DNA from: Mycobacterium angelicum
Lineage (GTDB): Bacteria; Actinomycetota; Actinomycetes; Mycobacteriales; Mycobacteriaceae
Direction: 5' to 3'
DNA length: 43,230 nucleotides
Assembly (NCBI RefSeq): GCF_002086155.1
Contig: NZ_MVHE01000046.1
Coordinates: forward strand, 1 to 43,230
The notes beneath the pieces were generated by a model. It made no database searches. It was given only the letters and a program-made list of their open reading frames with translations, and was not told where the DNA came from. A program made the position numbers and the translations under genes. Shown here piece by piece: positions 30,539 to 38,667 of this stretch (positions are counted from its first letter, which is position 1; the number at the start of each line of letters is the position of its first letter).

Positions 30539-31375
30539 GTGGCGATCGAAGAGATCCTTGACCTAGAACAACTCGAGGTCAACATCTACCGCGGCAGCGT
30601 CTTCAGCCCGGAATCAGGTTTCCTGCAGCGCACCTTCGGCGGCCACGTGGCCGGACAGTCGCTGGTGTCGGCGGTGCGCACCGTTGACCCGCGCTACCAG
30701 GTGCACTCGCTGCACGGTTACTTCCTGCGGCCCGGAGATGCGCTGGCGCGCACGGTTTTCCTCGTCGAACGCACCAGGGACGGCGGATCGTTCGCCACCA
30801 GGCGGGTCAACGCCATTCAGCACGGCGAGATCATTTTCAGCATGGGGGCGTCCTTCCAGACCGAGCAGGACGGCATCGGCCATCAAGACCCCATGCCGGC
30901 CGCGCCGCCACCGGACGGGCTGCCCGGGCTGAACTCGATCAAGGTGTTCGACGACGCGGGGTTCAAGCAGTTCGAGGAGTGGGACGTCTGCATCGTGCCG
31001 CGCGAGCGCCTGCAACTCTCGCCCGGCAAAGCCGCACAGCAGCAGGTGTGGTTTCGCCACCGTGATCCGCTGCCCGACGACCAGGTCCTGCACATCTGCG
31101 CGCTCGCCTACATGAGCGACCTGACACTGCTGGGCTCGGCGCAAGTCACCCACCTCGACGTCCGGGAGCATCTGCAGGTCGCATCGCTGGACCACGCGAT
31201 GTGGTTCATGCGGTCGTTCCGGGCCGACGAATGGCTGCTCTACGACCAGTCCTCGCCGTCGGCCGGCGGTGGCCGCGCGCTTACCCAGGGCAAGATCTTC
31301 ACCCAGCGTGGCGAGATGGCTGCGGCGGTAATGCAGGAGGGGCTGACCCGCTATAAGCGCGGATACCAGCCGTGA
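30539..31375 (+). CDS. tesB: Acyl-CoA thioesterase II (TesB-like)
   Basis: The 278-aa product has the double-hotdog TesB fold: FLQRTFGGHVAGQSLVSAVRTV and VHSLHGYFLRPGD in the first half, and ALAYMSDLTLLGSA, SLDHAMWFMRSFRADEWLLYDQSSPSAGGGRALTQGKIF in the second. These are the regions that hold the Asp, Thr/Ser and Gln catalytic residues. It should hydrolyse fatty acyl-CoA to free acid and CoA. It lies between pdxS and pdxT, as tesB2 (Rv2605c) does in M. tuberculosis, with no obvious biochemical link to B6 synthesis. The GTG start is at 30539. The stop overlaps the pdxT start. Confidence 0.93.
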   Translation: MAIEEILDLEQLEVNIYRGSVFSPESGFLQRTFGGHVAGQSLVSAVRTVDPRYQVHSLHGYFLRPGDALARTVFLVERTRDGGSFATRRVNAIQHGEIIFSMGASFQTEQDGIGHQDPMPAAPPPDGLPGLNSIKVFDDAGFKQFEEWDVCIVPRERLQLSPGKAAQQQVWFRHRDPLPDDQVLHICALAYMSDLTLLGSAQVTHLDVREHLQVASLDHAMWFMRSFRADEWLLYDQSSPSAGGGRALTQGKIFTQRGEMAAAVMQEGLTRYKRGYQP

Positions 31376-31965
31376 CGCCGAAGATCGGGGTGCTGGCCCT
31401 GCAGGGCGACACCCGTGAGCACCTGGCCGCGCTGGGCGAATGTGGAGCCGAGCCGATGACGGTGCGCCGCCGCGAGGAACTCGACGCGGTGGATGGGCTG
31501 GTGTTACCCGGCGGCGAATCCACCACCGTGAGCCACCTGCTATCGGCCCTGGATCTGCTGGAACCGCTGCGCGCGCGGCTGGCGGACGGACTTGCGGCCT
31601 ACGGGTCGTGCGCGGGCATGATCCTGCTGGCCAGCGAGATCCTGGACGCCGGGGTGAACGGGCGCCAGGCGCTGCCCTTGAGTGGAATCGATATGACCGT
31701 GCGGCGCAACGCTTTTGGACGTCAGGTCGACTCCTTTGAGGGCGACCTGCCGTTCGCGGGGTTTGACCGGCCGGTGCGTGCGGTGTTCATCCGGGCGCCG
31801 TGGGTGGAGCGGGCGGGCGACGGTGTCGAGGTGCTGGCCCGCGCTGACGGTCACATTGTCGCGGTGCGCCAGGGTCGTGTGCTGGCGACGGCCTTTCACC
31901 CCGAAGTGACCGGCGACCGTCGCATACACCAGATGTTCGTCGACATGGTCCGCGGCAACGCCTGA
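31372..31965 (+). CDS. pdxT: Pyridoxal 5'-phosphate synthase glutaminase subunit
   Basis: The 197-aa product is a class I glutamine amidotransferase. The catalytic triad is visible: Cys80 in YGSCAGM, His176 and Glu178 in FHPEVTGD. The LPGGESTT oxyanion-side loop is at 46-52. It releases ammonia from glutamine and passes it to PdxS for PLP synthesis. The GTG at 31372 overlaps the thioesterase stop by 4 bases. Length is typical. Confidence 0.96.
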   Translation: MTPKIGVLALQGDTREHLAALGECGAEPMTVRRREELDAVDGLVLPGGESTTVSHLLSALDLLEPLRARLADGLAAYGSCAGMILLASEILDAGVNGRQALPLSGIDMTVRRNAFGRQVDSFEGDLPFAGFDRPVRAVFIRAPWVERAGDGVEVLARADGHIVAVRQGRVLATAFHPEVTGDRRIHQMFVDMVRGNA

Positions 31966-32037
31966 GCCGACGAGTGTGGGCCGCCCACGTAGACTCGTCA
32001 GGCGAACTTGTCCAGTGAAAGAAGGTAAGGCACAGCG

Positions 32038-32793
32038 ATGAGCGGCCATTCCAAGTGGGCGACCACCAAGCACCAGAAGGCCGTCAAAGACGCCCGCCGT
32101 GGCAAGGAGTTCGCCCGGCTGATCAAGAACATCGAGGTCGCGGCGCGTACCGGCGGCGGTGACCCGGCCGGTAACCCCACGCTCTACGACGCCATCCAGA
32201 AGGCGAAGAAGACCTCGGTGCCCAACGACAACATCGAGCGTGCTCGCAAGCGCGGCGCCGGTGAGGAAGCCGGCGGCGCCGACTACCAGACGATCATGTA
32301 CGAGGGCTACGGGCCCAACGGGGTCGCGGTGCTGGTCGAGTGCCTGACCGACAACCGCAACCGGGCCGCCAGCGAAGTGCGGGTGGCGATGACCCGCAAC
32401 GGCGGCGCCATGGCCGATCCGGGATCGGTGGCCTACCTGTTCTCCCGCAAGGGTGTGGTCACGCTGGACAAGAACGAGCTGACCGAGGACGACGTGCTGA
32501 TGGCCGTGCTCGAAGCCGGTGCCGAAGACGTCAACGACCTGGGTGACAGCTTCGAGGTGCTCTCCGAGCCGGGCGATCTGGTCGCGGTGCGCACCGCCTT
32601 GCAAGAAGCCGGCATCGACTACGAGTCGGCCGAGGCGGGATTCCAGCCGTCGGTCAGCGTTCCGGTCGACGTCGATGCCGCCCGCAAGGTGTTCAAGCTC
32701 GTCGATGCGCTCGAGGACAGCGACGACGTGCAGAACGTCTGGACCAATGTCGACCTCTCCGACGAGGTGCTGGCCGCCCTCGACGAGGATTAG
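32038..32793 (+). CDS. yebC: YebC/TACO1-family protein
   Basis: The 251-aa product follows the YebC/PmpR family from end to end: MSGHSKWATTKHQKAVKDARRGKEF at the N-terminus, NDNIERARKRGAGE, YEGYGPNGVAVLVECLTDN, GSVAYLFSRKGVV, and an acidic C-terminus. Members were annotated as transcription regulators; more recent work links them to ribosome function on proline-rich stretches. It corresponds to Rv2603c. A ribosome binding site (GAAAGAAGG) precedes the ATG at 32038. It follows pdxT by 72 bases. Confidence 0.95.
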   Translation: MSGHSKWATTKHQKAVKDARRGKEFARLIKNIEVAARTGGGDPAGNPTLYDAIQKAKKTSVPNDNIERARKRGAGEEAGGADYQTIMYEGYGPNGVAVLVECLTDNRNRAASEVRVAMTRNGGAMADPGSVAYLFSRKGVVTLDKNELTEDDVLMAVLEAGAEDVNDLGDSFEVLSEPGDLVAVRTALQEAGIDYESAEAGFQPSVSVPVDVDAARKVFKLVDALEDSDDVQNVWTNVDLSDEVLAALDED

Positions 32794-32884
32794 GCCTGGC
32801 GGATTCAATAGCTGTTCAATATCTCGCCACTAGCTTTTGCACCGATGAAATCTGCCGTGTGCAGCTGCGTTGGTGAGGTGTGCG

Positions 32885-35650
32885 ATGTCGTTTGTAAGCG
32901 TGTCTGCGGAGTTGGTTGCCTCGGCGGCCGCGGAGTTGGCGAATGTCGGTTCGGCGGTGGGTGCGGCTAGCGCCGCCGCGGCCGAACCGACGACACAGAT
33001 TGTGGTCGCGGGCGCCGACGAGGTGTCGGCGGCGATCGCCGAACTGTTCGGTAGTCACGGCCGGCAGTATCAGGAGATCACCGCCCAGGCCGCGGCTTTT
33101 CAGGAGCGGTTCGTGCAGGCGCTGTCCGGCGGCGCGGCTCTCTACGGCAGTGCCGAGTCGCTCAATGTTGAGCAGCTGCTGCTTGGCCTGATCAACGCGC
33201 CCACTCAGCTGCTGCTCGGTAGGCCGCTGATCGGTAACGGTGCCGATGCCACGGCGGCCGGAGCTACCGGTGGGGCCGGCGGCCTGCTGTGGGGCAATGG
33301 CGGTGCAGGCGGCGCGGGTGCACCGGGCCACGCCGGCGGCCGGGGCGGCGACGCGGGACTGATCGGCGCCGGCGGAGTCGGCGGTGCCGGCGCAGCCGGC
33401 GCGGTTGGCGGTGTGGGCGGTACGGGTGGCTGGTTGTGGGGTAACGGCGGTGCCGGCGGCGTGGGCGGGGTCGGCGGCGGGACCGGTGGCGTGGGCGGTA
33501 GCGCCCGCTGGTTCGGCGATGGCGGGATCGGCGGTGCCGGCGGAATAGGCGCGACGGGTCCGACCGGCCCGACCGGCGGTGGCGGCGGCCCCGGCGGGGA
33601 CGGCGGCACCGGCGGGACCGGCGGCATCGGCGGGACGCTGTGGGGCAACGGCGGGGCCGGCGGCACCGGGGGTGCCGGCGGTGCCGGCGGAGCCGGGGGC
33701 TTGGGAGCGACGGGACCGGTCGGCGGTGTGGCCGGTACCGGTGGCGACGGCTCGATCGGCGGTAACGGCGGCGTCGGCGGCGTCGGCGGCGCGGCCGCCG
33801 GCATGTTCGGCGGCCACCAAGGTGCCGGTGGTGCCGGCGGAAACGGCGGCACCGGCGGGCTCGGTGGCGACGGCGGGGTCGGTGCCGTCGGCGACTGGGA
33901 CGTCAACAACGGCCTCGGCGGCACCGGCGGACACGGCGGTAATCCCGGGACCGGTGGCCTGGGCGGAGCCGGCGGCGCCGGCTTCACGACGGGTGCGACC
34001 GGTGCGGCCGGCGCGGCCCCCACCGGCGGTGGCAATGGCGGCGCCGGCGGGATGGGTGCGGCCGGCGACTGGGATCACAACGGCGGCGTCGGCGGGACCG
34101 GCGGGCACGGCGGCGACGGCGGGGTGATCGGCAACGGCGGCGCCGGCGGGGCCGGCGGCCAGGGTGCCACCGGCACGACCGGCGCCGCGGGTGCGGGCGA
34201 AGGCGACAACGGCGGCACCGGTGACCAAGGTGGCAAAGGCGGAAACGGCGGCGTCGGTGGCAACGGCGGAACGAATGCCGGCGACGGCGGCATGGGCGGA
34301 GCCGGCGGTGTCGGTGGCACTGGCGGCGACGGTGGCAGCGGCGTCAATGGAGCTATCGGCTTCGACGGTGGCGTCGACGCCGAAGACCACCTCTTCGCTC
34401 CTGGCAACGGTGGCAACGGCAGCGACGGCGGCACCGGCGGCACCGGTGGGATCGGTGGTGACGGCGGCGCCGGTGGATCCGCGACGGCGCCGACCGGCCA
34501 CGCGGGTGCTCAGGGTGCCGGCGGTGTCGGCGGGACCGGCGGCAGCGGCGGCAAACCCGGCGATGGCGGGGCGGGTGGCGGCGGCCAGATCTCGTCGGAC
34601 GTGCATATCAGAAATGGTGGCGACGGCGGAAACGGCGGAACTGCCGGTGCGGCCGGCGGCGGCGGGGTTGGCGGGAGCGGGTCTACCAGCGGCGCCCTCG
34701 GCGCAACCGGCACCACCAGATACGCGGGCGGCCAGGGCGGCGACGGCGGCGACGGAGCAGCAGGATTCAACGAGGTCGGCGGCGACGGCGGCACCGGCGG
34801 TATGGGCGGACAGGGCGGCACCGGATTGACCGGTTCGGCCGGTGGCGCGGGCGGCGCCGGCGGCGGCGGTGGCATGGGATTGGTCGGCGCCGTTAACGGA
34901 TCGGGTGGAAACGGCGGCGTCGGCGGCATCGGCGGGATCGGCGGGACGAGTATCACCGGACCCGGCGGCACCGGCGGGAGCGGCGGCGCCGGAGGTGGGG
35001 GCGGCGACGTCGGAAACGGTGACGCCGGCGGCAGCGGTGGCCTCGGCGGCGCCGGTGGCGCGGGCGGCACCAGCATGAACGGACCCGGCGGCACCGGCGG
35101 CACCGGCGGGGCCGGTGGCGGTGGCGGGATCGGCAATATCAACGAAGCCAACCCCGATCAGCCGGGCAGCAGCGGTGGTGCGGGCGGCGGCGGCGGTGAC
35201 GGCGGCACCGGTGGCAGCGGCTCTGCCGGCCAGGCTGCAGGCAGCGGCGGCACCGGCGGGACCGGCGGCGCCGGTGGTTACGGACCGACCGGCCAGCCGG
35301 GCGTCGGCGGCATTGGCGGTAATGGTGGCACCGGCGGCACAGGTATCGGCGGTGGCGCGGCCGGGGCCGGCGGCACCGGCGGTGCCGGCGGCGCGGGCGG
35401 CGACGGCGGCCTGTTAGCCAGCCCCGGCGGTGCGGGCGGTAGCGGCGGCTCGGGCGGCACGGCCGGCGGCGATGCCGTCGGCGGCGCTGGCGGCCCGGGC
35501 GGCAGCGGGGGCACCGGTGGCACCGCAAACACGACAACAGGAGCTGCTGGCGGCCCCGGTCAGCCCGGCAGCAGTGGCGGCGCCGGCGTCGGTGGCGGTG
35601 GTGGTGCAGGCGGCGGCGGGGGCGCCGGCGGTCAATTACCCCAGATTTAG
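32885..35650 (+). CDS. PE_PGRS family protein (complete, 921 aa)
   Basis: The protein begins with a PE domain (MSFVSVSAELVASAAAELANVG to about residue 95), then the linker GRPLIGNGAD near 115, then about 800 residues of Gly-Gly-X PGRS repeats. Non-Gly islands interrupt the repeats: GDWDVNN and GDWDHNG (33893 and 34067), DAEDHLFAPGN (about 34376), SSDVHIRN (about 34593) and NINEANPDQPGSS (about 35140). A 41-residue unit starting at the TSITGPGG segment is repeated at TSMNGPGG. Such proteins are exported through ESX-5 to the cell surface. It sits between yebC and speE, where M. tuberculosis has the VapBC41 toxin-antitoxin pair. The ATG at 32885 is chosen over an in-frame start at 32870, since the PE domain begins there. 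Confidence 0.95.
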   Translation: MSFVSVSAELVASAAAELANVGSAVGAASAAAAEPTTQIVVAGADEVSAAIAELFGSHGRQYQEITAQAAAFQERFVQALSGGAALYGSAESLNVEQLLLGLINAPTQLLLGRPLIGNGADATAAGATGGAGGLLWGNGGAGGAGAPGHAGGRGGDAGLIGAGGVGGAGAAGAVGGVGGTGGWLWGNGGAGGVGGVGGGTGGVGGSARWFGDGGIGGAGGIGATGPTGPTGGGGGPGGDGGTGGTGGIGGTLWGNGGAGGTGGAGGAGGAGGLGATGPVGGVAGTGGDGSIGGNGGVGGVGGAAAGMFGGHQGAGGAGGNGGTGGLGGDGGVGAVGDWDVNNGLGGTGGHGGNPGTGGLGGAGGAGFTTGATGAAGAAPTGGGNGGAGGMGAAGDWDHNGGVGGTGGHGGDGGVIGNGGAGGAGGQGATGTTGAAGAGEGDNGGTGDQGGKGGNGGVGGNGGTNAGDGGMGGAGGVGGTGGDGGSGVNGAIGFDGGVDAEDHLFAPGNGGNGSDGGTGGTGGIGGDGGAGGSATAPTGHAGAQGAGGVGGTGGSGGKPGDGGAGGGGQISSDVHIRNGGDGGNGGTAGAAGGGGVGGSGSTSGALGATGTTRYAGGQGGDGGDGAAGFNEVGGDGGTGGMGGQGGTGLTGSAGGAGGAGGGGGMGLVGAVNGSGGNGGVGGIGGIGGTSITGPGGTGGSGGAGGGGGDVGNGDAGGSGGLGGAGGAGGTSMNGPGGTGGTGGAGGGGGIGNINEANPDQPGSSGGAGGGGGDGGTGGSGSAGQAAGSGGTGGTGGAGGYGPTGQPGVGGIGGNGGTGGTGIGGGAAGAGGTGGAGGAGGDGGLLASPGGAGGSGGSGGTAGGDAVGGAGGPGGSGGTGGTANTTTGAAGGPGQPGSSGGAGVGGGGGAGGGGGAGGQLPQI
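33890..34080 (+). repeat. GDWD repeat within PGRS domain
   Basis: The segment GDWDVNNGLGGTGGHGG (coding from 33890) recurs as GDWDHNGGVGGTGGHGG (from 34064) with a spacing of 174 bases, or 58 codons. The Trp-containing island is unusual for PGRS sequence and suggests an internal duplication. Confidence 0.6.
34946..35150 (+). repeat. Tandem 41-residue repeat within PGRS domain
   Basis: TSITGPGGTGGSGGAGGGGG (coding from 34946) is followed 123 bases later by TSMNGPGGTGGTGGAGGGGG (from 35069). The exact 41-codon spacing points to a recent in-frame tandem duplication. Confidence 0.6.
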
Positions 35651-35660
35651 CGAGGGGCGC

Positions 35661-37229
35661 CTAGTCGTACCCGTGCCGCATGTCCTCGACGATGCGGGGA
35701 TTGTCCAAGGTCGACGGTTCCAGCCGTCGCGGCCCGACGTCACTGGAAAATACTGTGGCCGCGTCCAGCACCCGCTGGTCCAGAAAGCGCAGCGGCGGCG
35801 CGTTAGCAGGCACGGCCGGCGCCGGGGGAGTGTCGCCTCGGCGGGCCAGAACGAAACCCCAGTCGCCGAAGGTGGGCACGTGCACGTGGTACGGGGTGAC
35901 CGCATAGCCGGCGGCCGCGACCGTCGACACCGTGCGCCAATACGCCGTCGGCGTGGAGAACGGACTTCCCGCCTGCACCACCATCAGTCCGCCGGGCGCC
36001 AGCACCCGGGCGACCAGGCCATAGAACTCCGTCGAGTACAGCCGGCCCAGCACCGGTGTATCCGGATCGGGCAGGTCGACGATCACCGCATCGAAAGTCC
36101 CCGGCGCGTGCGGGCCGCGCAGCCAGCTCATCGCGTCGTCGACGACGACCTGGACGCGCGGGTTGTCCAGCGACCCGCCGTTGGCCGGGCGCATCACGGT
36201 GCGGGCCAGCTCAATCACCGCGGGGTCGAGCTCGACTTGGACGATTTGCTGTATCCCGTTCTGCCGCAACAGCTCTCGGGCCGCCAGGCCGTCGCCGCCG
36301 CCCAGCACCAGCACCGAATGCGCGTTTTTCCCAGGGGCGCCGCCGAGCGCGGGGTAGACCAGGCTCTCGGTGTAGCGGAATTCGTCGCGGGTGGAGAACT
36401 GCAAACCCCCGTCCAGGTACAGGCGCATGTCATTGTCGCGGCGGGTGACCACGATCTCCTGATAGGCCGAATGCCGATAGGCGATGATCGGATCGTTGTA
36501 GAGGTTTTGCCTGCTGGTGGTTTCGATGTCGTGGGCCTGCACCAACAGCGTGACAAGCACCGCCAGCGCCGCGCCCAGCGCGCACAACGCGGCCGCGAGC
36601 CGGCGGCCGGACACCACGCGGCGCAGCAAGAAGACCGCCACCACGGCCGCCGCCACCAAGTTGACGATGCCGGTGGCCGCCGCGCCACGGATCATGCCCA
36701 GTTGCGGCAGCAGGACGAACGGCCAGGCCAGCCCTCCGATCAAAGCGCCCAGGTAGTCGGCCGCGTTGAGGTTGGCCAGCGTGCGTCCGGTATCGGCGGC
36801 GCCGGAGACCCGCCCGCGCTGTAGCAGCGTCATCAGCAGCGGCACCTCGGCACCGACCAGGCAACCGATCAGGGCGGTACTCACCACCAGCACCAGCGTG
36901 GATCCGTCGACGAACGCAAACGCCACATACAGCGCCGCCGCCGACAAACCGCCGACGATGCCCAGCAGCGCCTCCACTGCGATGAACGCGACAGCCGCCC
37001 GCGTCAGCAACGGCTTGACCAGCAACGCGCCCAAACCCAGTGCGGCGATATAGCCCGCCACGATCAACGAGGTGGCCACGATGCCACCGCCGTTCAGGCT
37101 GGTCGACAGGGTCAGCAGCGCCAGCTCGTAGACGATGCCGCAGGCCGCACACGCCGCCACGGCGGCCAGCAGCACCGACCGCCAGCGCCCGGAAGATTCG
37201 GTGGCCGCCACCACCTCGACAGCGGTCAC
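35661..37229 (-). CDS. speE: Membrane-bound polyamine aminopropyltransferase (spermidine synthase-like)
   Basis: The 522-aa product has an N-terminal region of about seven membrane helices (residues 12-220) and a C-terminal spermidine synthase domain (about 235-500). The cofactor-binding motif VLVLGGGDGLAARELL lies near 300, followed by VELDPAVIELAR and ISWL-type acidic motif DAVIVDLPDPDTPVLGRLYSTEFY. This long membrane form matches M. tuberculosis SpeE (Rv2601, 523 aa). The family moves an aminopropyl group from decarboxylated SAM to a diamine, but no SAM decarboxylase gene lies nearby, so the actual reaction is uncertain. Its start overlaps the stop of the DUF350 gene by 4 bases. It is the last gene of a five-gene minus-strand block. 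Confidence 0.92.
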   Translation of the reverse strand: MTAVEVVAATESSGRWRSVLLAAVAACAACGIVYELALLTLSTSLNGGGIVATSLIVAGYIAALGLGALLVKPLLTRAAVAFIAVEALLGIVGGLSAAALYVAFAFVDGSTLVLVVSTALIGCLVGAEVPLLMTLLQRGRVSGAADTGRTLANLNAADYLGALIGGLAWPFVLLPQLGMIRGAAATGIVNLVAAAVVAVFLLRRVVSGRRLAAALCALGAALAVLVTLLVQAHDIETTSRQNLYNDPIIAYRHSAYQEIVVTRRDNDMRLYLDGGLQFSTRDEFRYTESLVYPALGGAPGKNAHSVLVLGGGDGLAARELLRQNGIQQIVQVELDPAVIELARTVMRPANGGSLDNPRVQVVVDDAMSWLRGPHAPGTFDAVIVDLPDPDTPVLGRLYSTEFYGLVARVLAPGGLMVVQAGSPFSTPTAYWRTVSTVAAAGYAVTPYHVHVPTFGDWGFVLARRGDTPPAPAVPANAPPLRFLDQRVLDAATVFSSDVGPRRLEPSTLDNPRIVEDMRHGYD

Positions 37230-37684
37230 GACAATGCAGCCGCGGTAACCCCTCCCACGGCCAGCAACATCGCGGCCGTGGCAAATGCGGCCGGATGCAG
37301 CTCGGGTTCCTCGACGTGCTCATGGAAGTTGCCCGGCACCACGATCTGCAAGATGAACAGCGCCGCCCCCTGCAGCATGACGCCGACCGTCCCGTAGATT
37401 GCCACACCGAGCAGACCCTGGCCCAGCTGGCTGGAGCTGGTGTAGATCGCGGCGATGATGACGGTGGCCAGCGCCGCGTACATGGCCGAGGCCAGGACGA
37501 CGGCATTGGGCCGGCGGTCGATGAACACCAGCCGGCGCAGGTTTCCCGGAGTCAGCACGTCGACCATGAGGAAGCCGGCGATCAGCACCGCGATGCCCAC
37601 CAGGAAATACAGGACCGTGGCGACCGCCCCGCGCAGTATCGGCGCGACGCTGACGGTGCCGAATTCGACGGCTGCTGTGTACAT
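37226..37684 (-). CDS. DUF350 integral membrane protein
   Basis: The 152-aa product has four membrane helices: about 17-40, 60-80, 90-115 and 130-152. The segments VLYFLVGIAVLIAGFLMVDVLTPG and YGTVGVMLQGAALFILQIVVPG are the repeated pair of helices that define DUF350 proteins (YjfL-like). The function is unknown; family members occur in membrane-stress gene sets. It matches Rv2600 in position. The ATG at 37684 is preceded by AGGAGG-type bases (GGAGGCCAG). Its stop overlaps the speE start. Confidence 0.88.
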   Translation of the reverse strand: MYTAAVEFGTVSVAPILRGAVATVLYFLVGIAVLIAGFLMVDVLTPGNLRRLVFIDRRPNAVVLASAMYAALATVIIAAIYTSSSQLGQGLLGVAIYGTVGVMLQGAALFILQIVVPGNFHEHVEEPELHPAAFATAAMLLAVGGVTAAALS

Positions 37685-37706
37685 TGCTGGCCTCCTTTTG
37701 CGATAC

Positions 37707-38138
37707 CTATTTGGTACCGTCGGGCCCGCCGGGACTACCGCCCGAGCCGCCCGACGGGGACCCCGGTGTGAATCCGGGACCGAGGAAGATGAACGAGCCG
37801 TGGTTGTATCCCGCGCTCAAGCCTTCGACGCGGACGCTGCACGGATGGCTGCCGTCGGGTCCGACGATGATGATGTTGTCGCTGTAGCGCAGGTATTCGT
37901 TGTCGCCGCTGGACGCACGCGCCCGGGGGGCCTGATATTGGGCCAGTGAGTCGGCCACCTGCTTGGGTGACCCCGTGCAGACGTAGCGCGTCCCGTTCAC
38001 GTCCTGTGAGTACTCGTGATAGTGGGACGCGACATATGAGCCGATGTCCTTGTGCAGCAACAGCAATCCGGAAATCAATGAGACCAGTGCCGCCACGGCC
38101 AGCCCAAGGGCGATCCACAACAACCGGTTGCGGCTCAT
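37707..38138 (-). CDS. DUF4247 family membrane-anchored protein
   Basis: The 143-aa product has an N-terminal membrane anchor (LLWIALGLAVAALVSLISGLLLL), then an outer or cytoplasmic domain with HYHEYSQDVNGTRYVCTGSPKQVADSL and LRYSDNIIIVGPDGSHPCSVRVE. It has two Cys that could pair. The end is a Gly/Ser/Pro-rich tail with SFIFLGPGFTPG. It follows the DUF4247 family pattern and matches Rv2599 by position. The ATG at 38138 overlaps the DUF2617 gene stop by 4 bases, so an upstream ATG at 38147 is less likely. Function unknown. Confidence 0.82.
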   Translation of the reverse strand: MSRNRLLWIALGLAVAALVSLISGLLLLHKDIGSYVASHYHEYSQDVNGTRYVCTGSPKQVADSLAQYQAPRARASSGDNEYLRYSDNIIIVGPDGSHPCSVRVEGLSAGYNHGSFIFLGPGFTPGSPSGGSGGSPGGPDGTK

Positions 38139-38659
38139 GGCTGCCACCGGCTAGCCGTATGGACCACCGTCCCGCCGGACCCGCCCGCAGGCAGTGGGTG
38201 GACGTGCAGTGGATAGAGGTGCCACGTCTGCCAGCGCCAGCCGGGGCCGTCGGGCGCGGCGAACAGCGCGGTCAACGCGGCTTCGTCGCCGGGGAACACA
38301 CCGCCGAGCCATCCGGCTTCTCGCGCACAGCGACCGCGCAGGTGCTGCGCCAGGCGGCGAAACCTCGGCTCGTCGCAATGCTCGGTATGAGATTGCAAGT
38401 GATAGCCGGGCCCGTCGCGATGCTCGGGCAGGCCCGCGTGACCGCCGACCGCACACGACACCTGCTCGGAAAAGCTCTCCGCGCCGTGCTCGACCGTGAT
38501 GAGGTGCGACGCTCCTAGGACACCGAGCGACAGTGTGCCGCCGCCGGGGTGGTCCAGCCGGTAGGTGGCCAGTGGCCGCGGCGCGGGCTCGTTGACTGCT
38601 AATGCCAGCCGGGCCCCGGATACGTCCGCCGGAGTGACGGCAAGCTGGTGAAGCGGCAC
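38135..38659 (-). CDS. DUF2617 family protein
   Basis: The 174-aa soluble protein starts VPLHQLAVTPADVSGARL and contains PGYHLQSHTEHCDEPRFRRLAQHL and EAGWLGGVFPGDEAALTALFA, the typical core of DUF2617. A His-rich stretch (WHLYPLHVHPLPAGG) is near the C-terminus. It corresponds by position to Rv2598. The GTG at 38659 is chosen because it gives the family N-terminus; the frame is open up to 38755 but would overlap the DUF4178 gene by 88 bases. Function unknown. Confidence 0.83.
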   Translation of the reverse strand: MPLHQLAVTPADVSGARLALAVNEPAPRPLATYRLDHPGGGTLSLGVLGASHLITVEHGAESFSEQVSCAVGGHAGLPEHRDGPGYHLQSHTEHCDEPRFRRLAQHLRGRCAREAGWLGGVFPGDEAALTALFAAPDGPGWRWQTWHLYPLHVHPLPAGGSGGTVVHTASRWQP

Positions 38660-38667
38660 CGGCGGTC

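Noticed and set aside
32816..35537. Long Ala- and Pro-rich frames antisense to the complete PE_PGRS gene
   Set aside because: Same shadow effect; composition follows directly from the complementary repeats.
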